A stretch of DNA of 5,730 bases. It comes from Dysosmobacter segnis (lineage in GTDB: Bacteria > Bacillota > Clostridia > Oscillospirales > Oscillospiraceae). The stretch covers positions 1 to 5,730 of the forward strand of contig NZ_JACOQI010000048.1 of the NCBI RefSeq assembly GCF_014297285.1, given 5' to 3'. Under the pieces are notes generated by a model. The model was not told the DNA's origin and did not search any database. It saw only the letters and a program-made list of their open reading frames with translations. Shown in pieces: positions 5,349 through 5,730 of this stretch; the stretch's first letter is position 1, and each line of letters opens with the position of its first letter. Both the position numbers and the translations under genes were made by a program.

Positions 5349-5730
5349 ATGCCCTATGTAAACGTACCAAACGATTTATCCAAAATCAAAACAAAGATGG
5401 CTTTCAACCTCACCAAACGCCAGCTTGTCTGCTTCGGCAGCGCGGGCGCAGTGGGGATTCCGGCCTATCTGCTGACCCGTGGCACCCTCGGCAATACCGG
5501 GGCGATGTTTCTCATGCTGGGAATTATGCTCCCGGCGTTCCTGATGGCCATGTATGAAAAGGACGGCTTGCCCTTTGAAAAAGTTGTGCGAAACATTATC
5601 CGGGCTAAGTGTCTAAGGCCGGGGATCAGGGCCTACCGAACCGAAAACATTTATGCGCCCTTTGCCGGGCCGGGCGCTGGAAAGGAGGATGTGATTGAAA
5701 AACACAAAGAAGAAAAACGGAGCCGCCGCC
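5349..5730 (+). CDS. PrgI family conjugation membrane protein, 3' end beyond window
   Basis: ATG 5349 with AAAGGAG (5334-5340) 8 bases upstream opens a frame with no stop before the window ends (127 residues seen). The start MPYVNVPNDLSKIKTKMAFN, followed by LTKRQLVCFG, two adjacent hydrophobic helices (about residues 25-43 and 50-69), MYEKDGLPFEKVVRNII and the LRPGIRAYRTENIY segment, fits PrgI-family proteins of Gram-positive transfer systems. These are small inner-membrane channel components encoded just before the VirB4 ATPase, comparable in position to VirB3. The gene begins 3 bases after the MT-A70 stop. Its frame runs through the predicted VirB4 start, so the two overlap by at least 36 bases. 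Where it stops cannot be seen. Confidence 0.85.
   Translation, partial: MPYVNVPNDLSKIKTKMAFNLTKRQLVCFGSAGAVGIPAYLLTRGTLGNTGAMFLMLGIMLPAFLMAMYEKDGLPFEKVVRNIIRAKCLRPGIRAYRTENIYAPFAGPGAGKEDVIEKHKEEKRSRR
5695..5730 (+). CDS. Start of VirB4-type transfer ATPase (first 12 codons)
   Basis: TTG 5695 follows AAAGGAGG (5681-5688) at a 6-base spacing and opens a frame reading (M)KNTKKKNGAAA to the window end. A TGA in the same frame at 5692-5694 directly precedes it, so the gene cannot start earlier. Lys-rich starts of this kind are usual for the VirB4/TraE-like ATPase that follows prgI in these elements, which is the main reason for the call. Too little is visible to confirm the product. Confidence 0.6.
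   Translation, partial: MKNTKKKNGAAA

Overview
The window is a piece of the conjugation (type IV secretion) operon of an integrative and conjugative element of the Tn1549 / C. difficile CTn-like kind, from a Gram-positive gut Clostridia host (Oscillospiraceae- or Lachnospiraceae-like). This rests on the recognisable gene order PcfB - VirD4 - Maff2 - VirB6/TrbL - PrgI - VirB4, strong AAAGGAGG-type ribosome binding sites before most genes, short or overlapping gene junctions, and fairly GC-rich coding sequence. All genes are on the + strand. The host assignment is inference.

Layout. Positions 1-249 hold the end of a PcfB/DUF3801 relaxosome accessory gene. It overlaps the VirD4 coupling ATPase (236-2071). 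A 95-base junction follows (2072-2166), with a 23-bp palindrome and a strong terminator-like hairpin. Then come the small two-helix Maff2 protein (2167-2379) and the polytopic VirB6/TrbL-like channel protein (2391-3257). Next is a stretch not expected of a minimal transfer apparatus: a SpoVG-domain protein (3273-4004), a beta-class N4/N6 DNA methyltransferase (3994-4773) and an MT-A70 family adenine methyltransferase (4776-5345). The transfer genes then resume with a PrgI-family membrane protein (5349 to beyond the end), overlapped by the first codons of a VirB4-type ATPase (TTG at 5695).

How the genes work together. VirD4 (with PcfB) recruits the relaxase-DNA complex. Maff2, VirB6-like, PrgI and VirB4 supply the membrane channel and its energy. 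The two methyltransferases, with no restriction endonuclease in the window, are plausible anti-restriction or self-modification cargo. The SpoVG-domain protein may be a nucleic-acid-binding regulator. These roles for the cargo are inferred.

Most notable signals. (1) Three copies of a 23-bp interrupted palindrome (10-bp arm, 3-bp spacer, 10-bp arm) lie in the same orientation at gene junctions (2075-2097, 4010-4032, 5306-5328). Two of them bracket the methyltransferase pair almost exactly. (2) The MT-A70 gene has no ATG, GTG or TTG able to include its catalytic DPPW motif. The ribosome binding site points to ATC (4776) or ATT (4773), so the gene uses a rare start, has lost its start, or is reached by frameshifting. 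(3) A complete ribosome binding site lies inside the SpoVG-domain gene, in front of an in-frame CTG.
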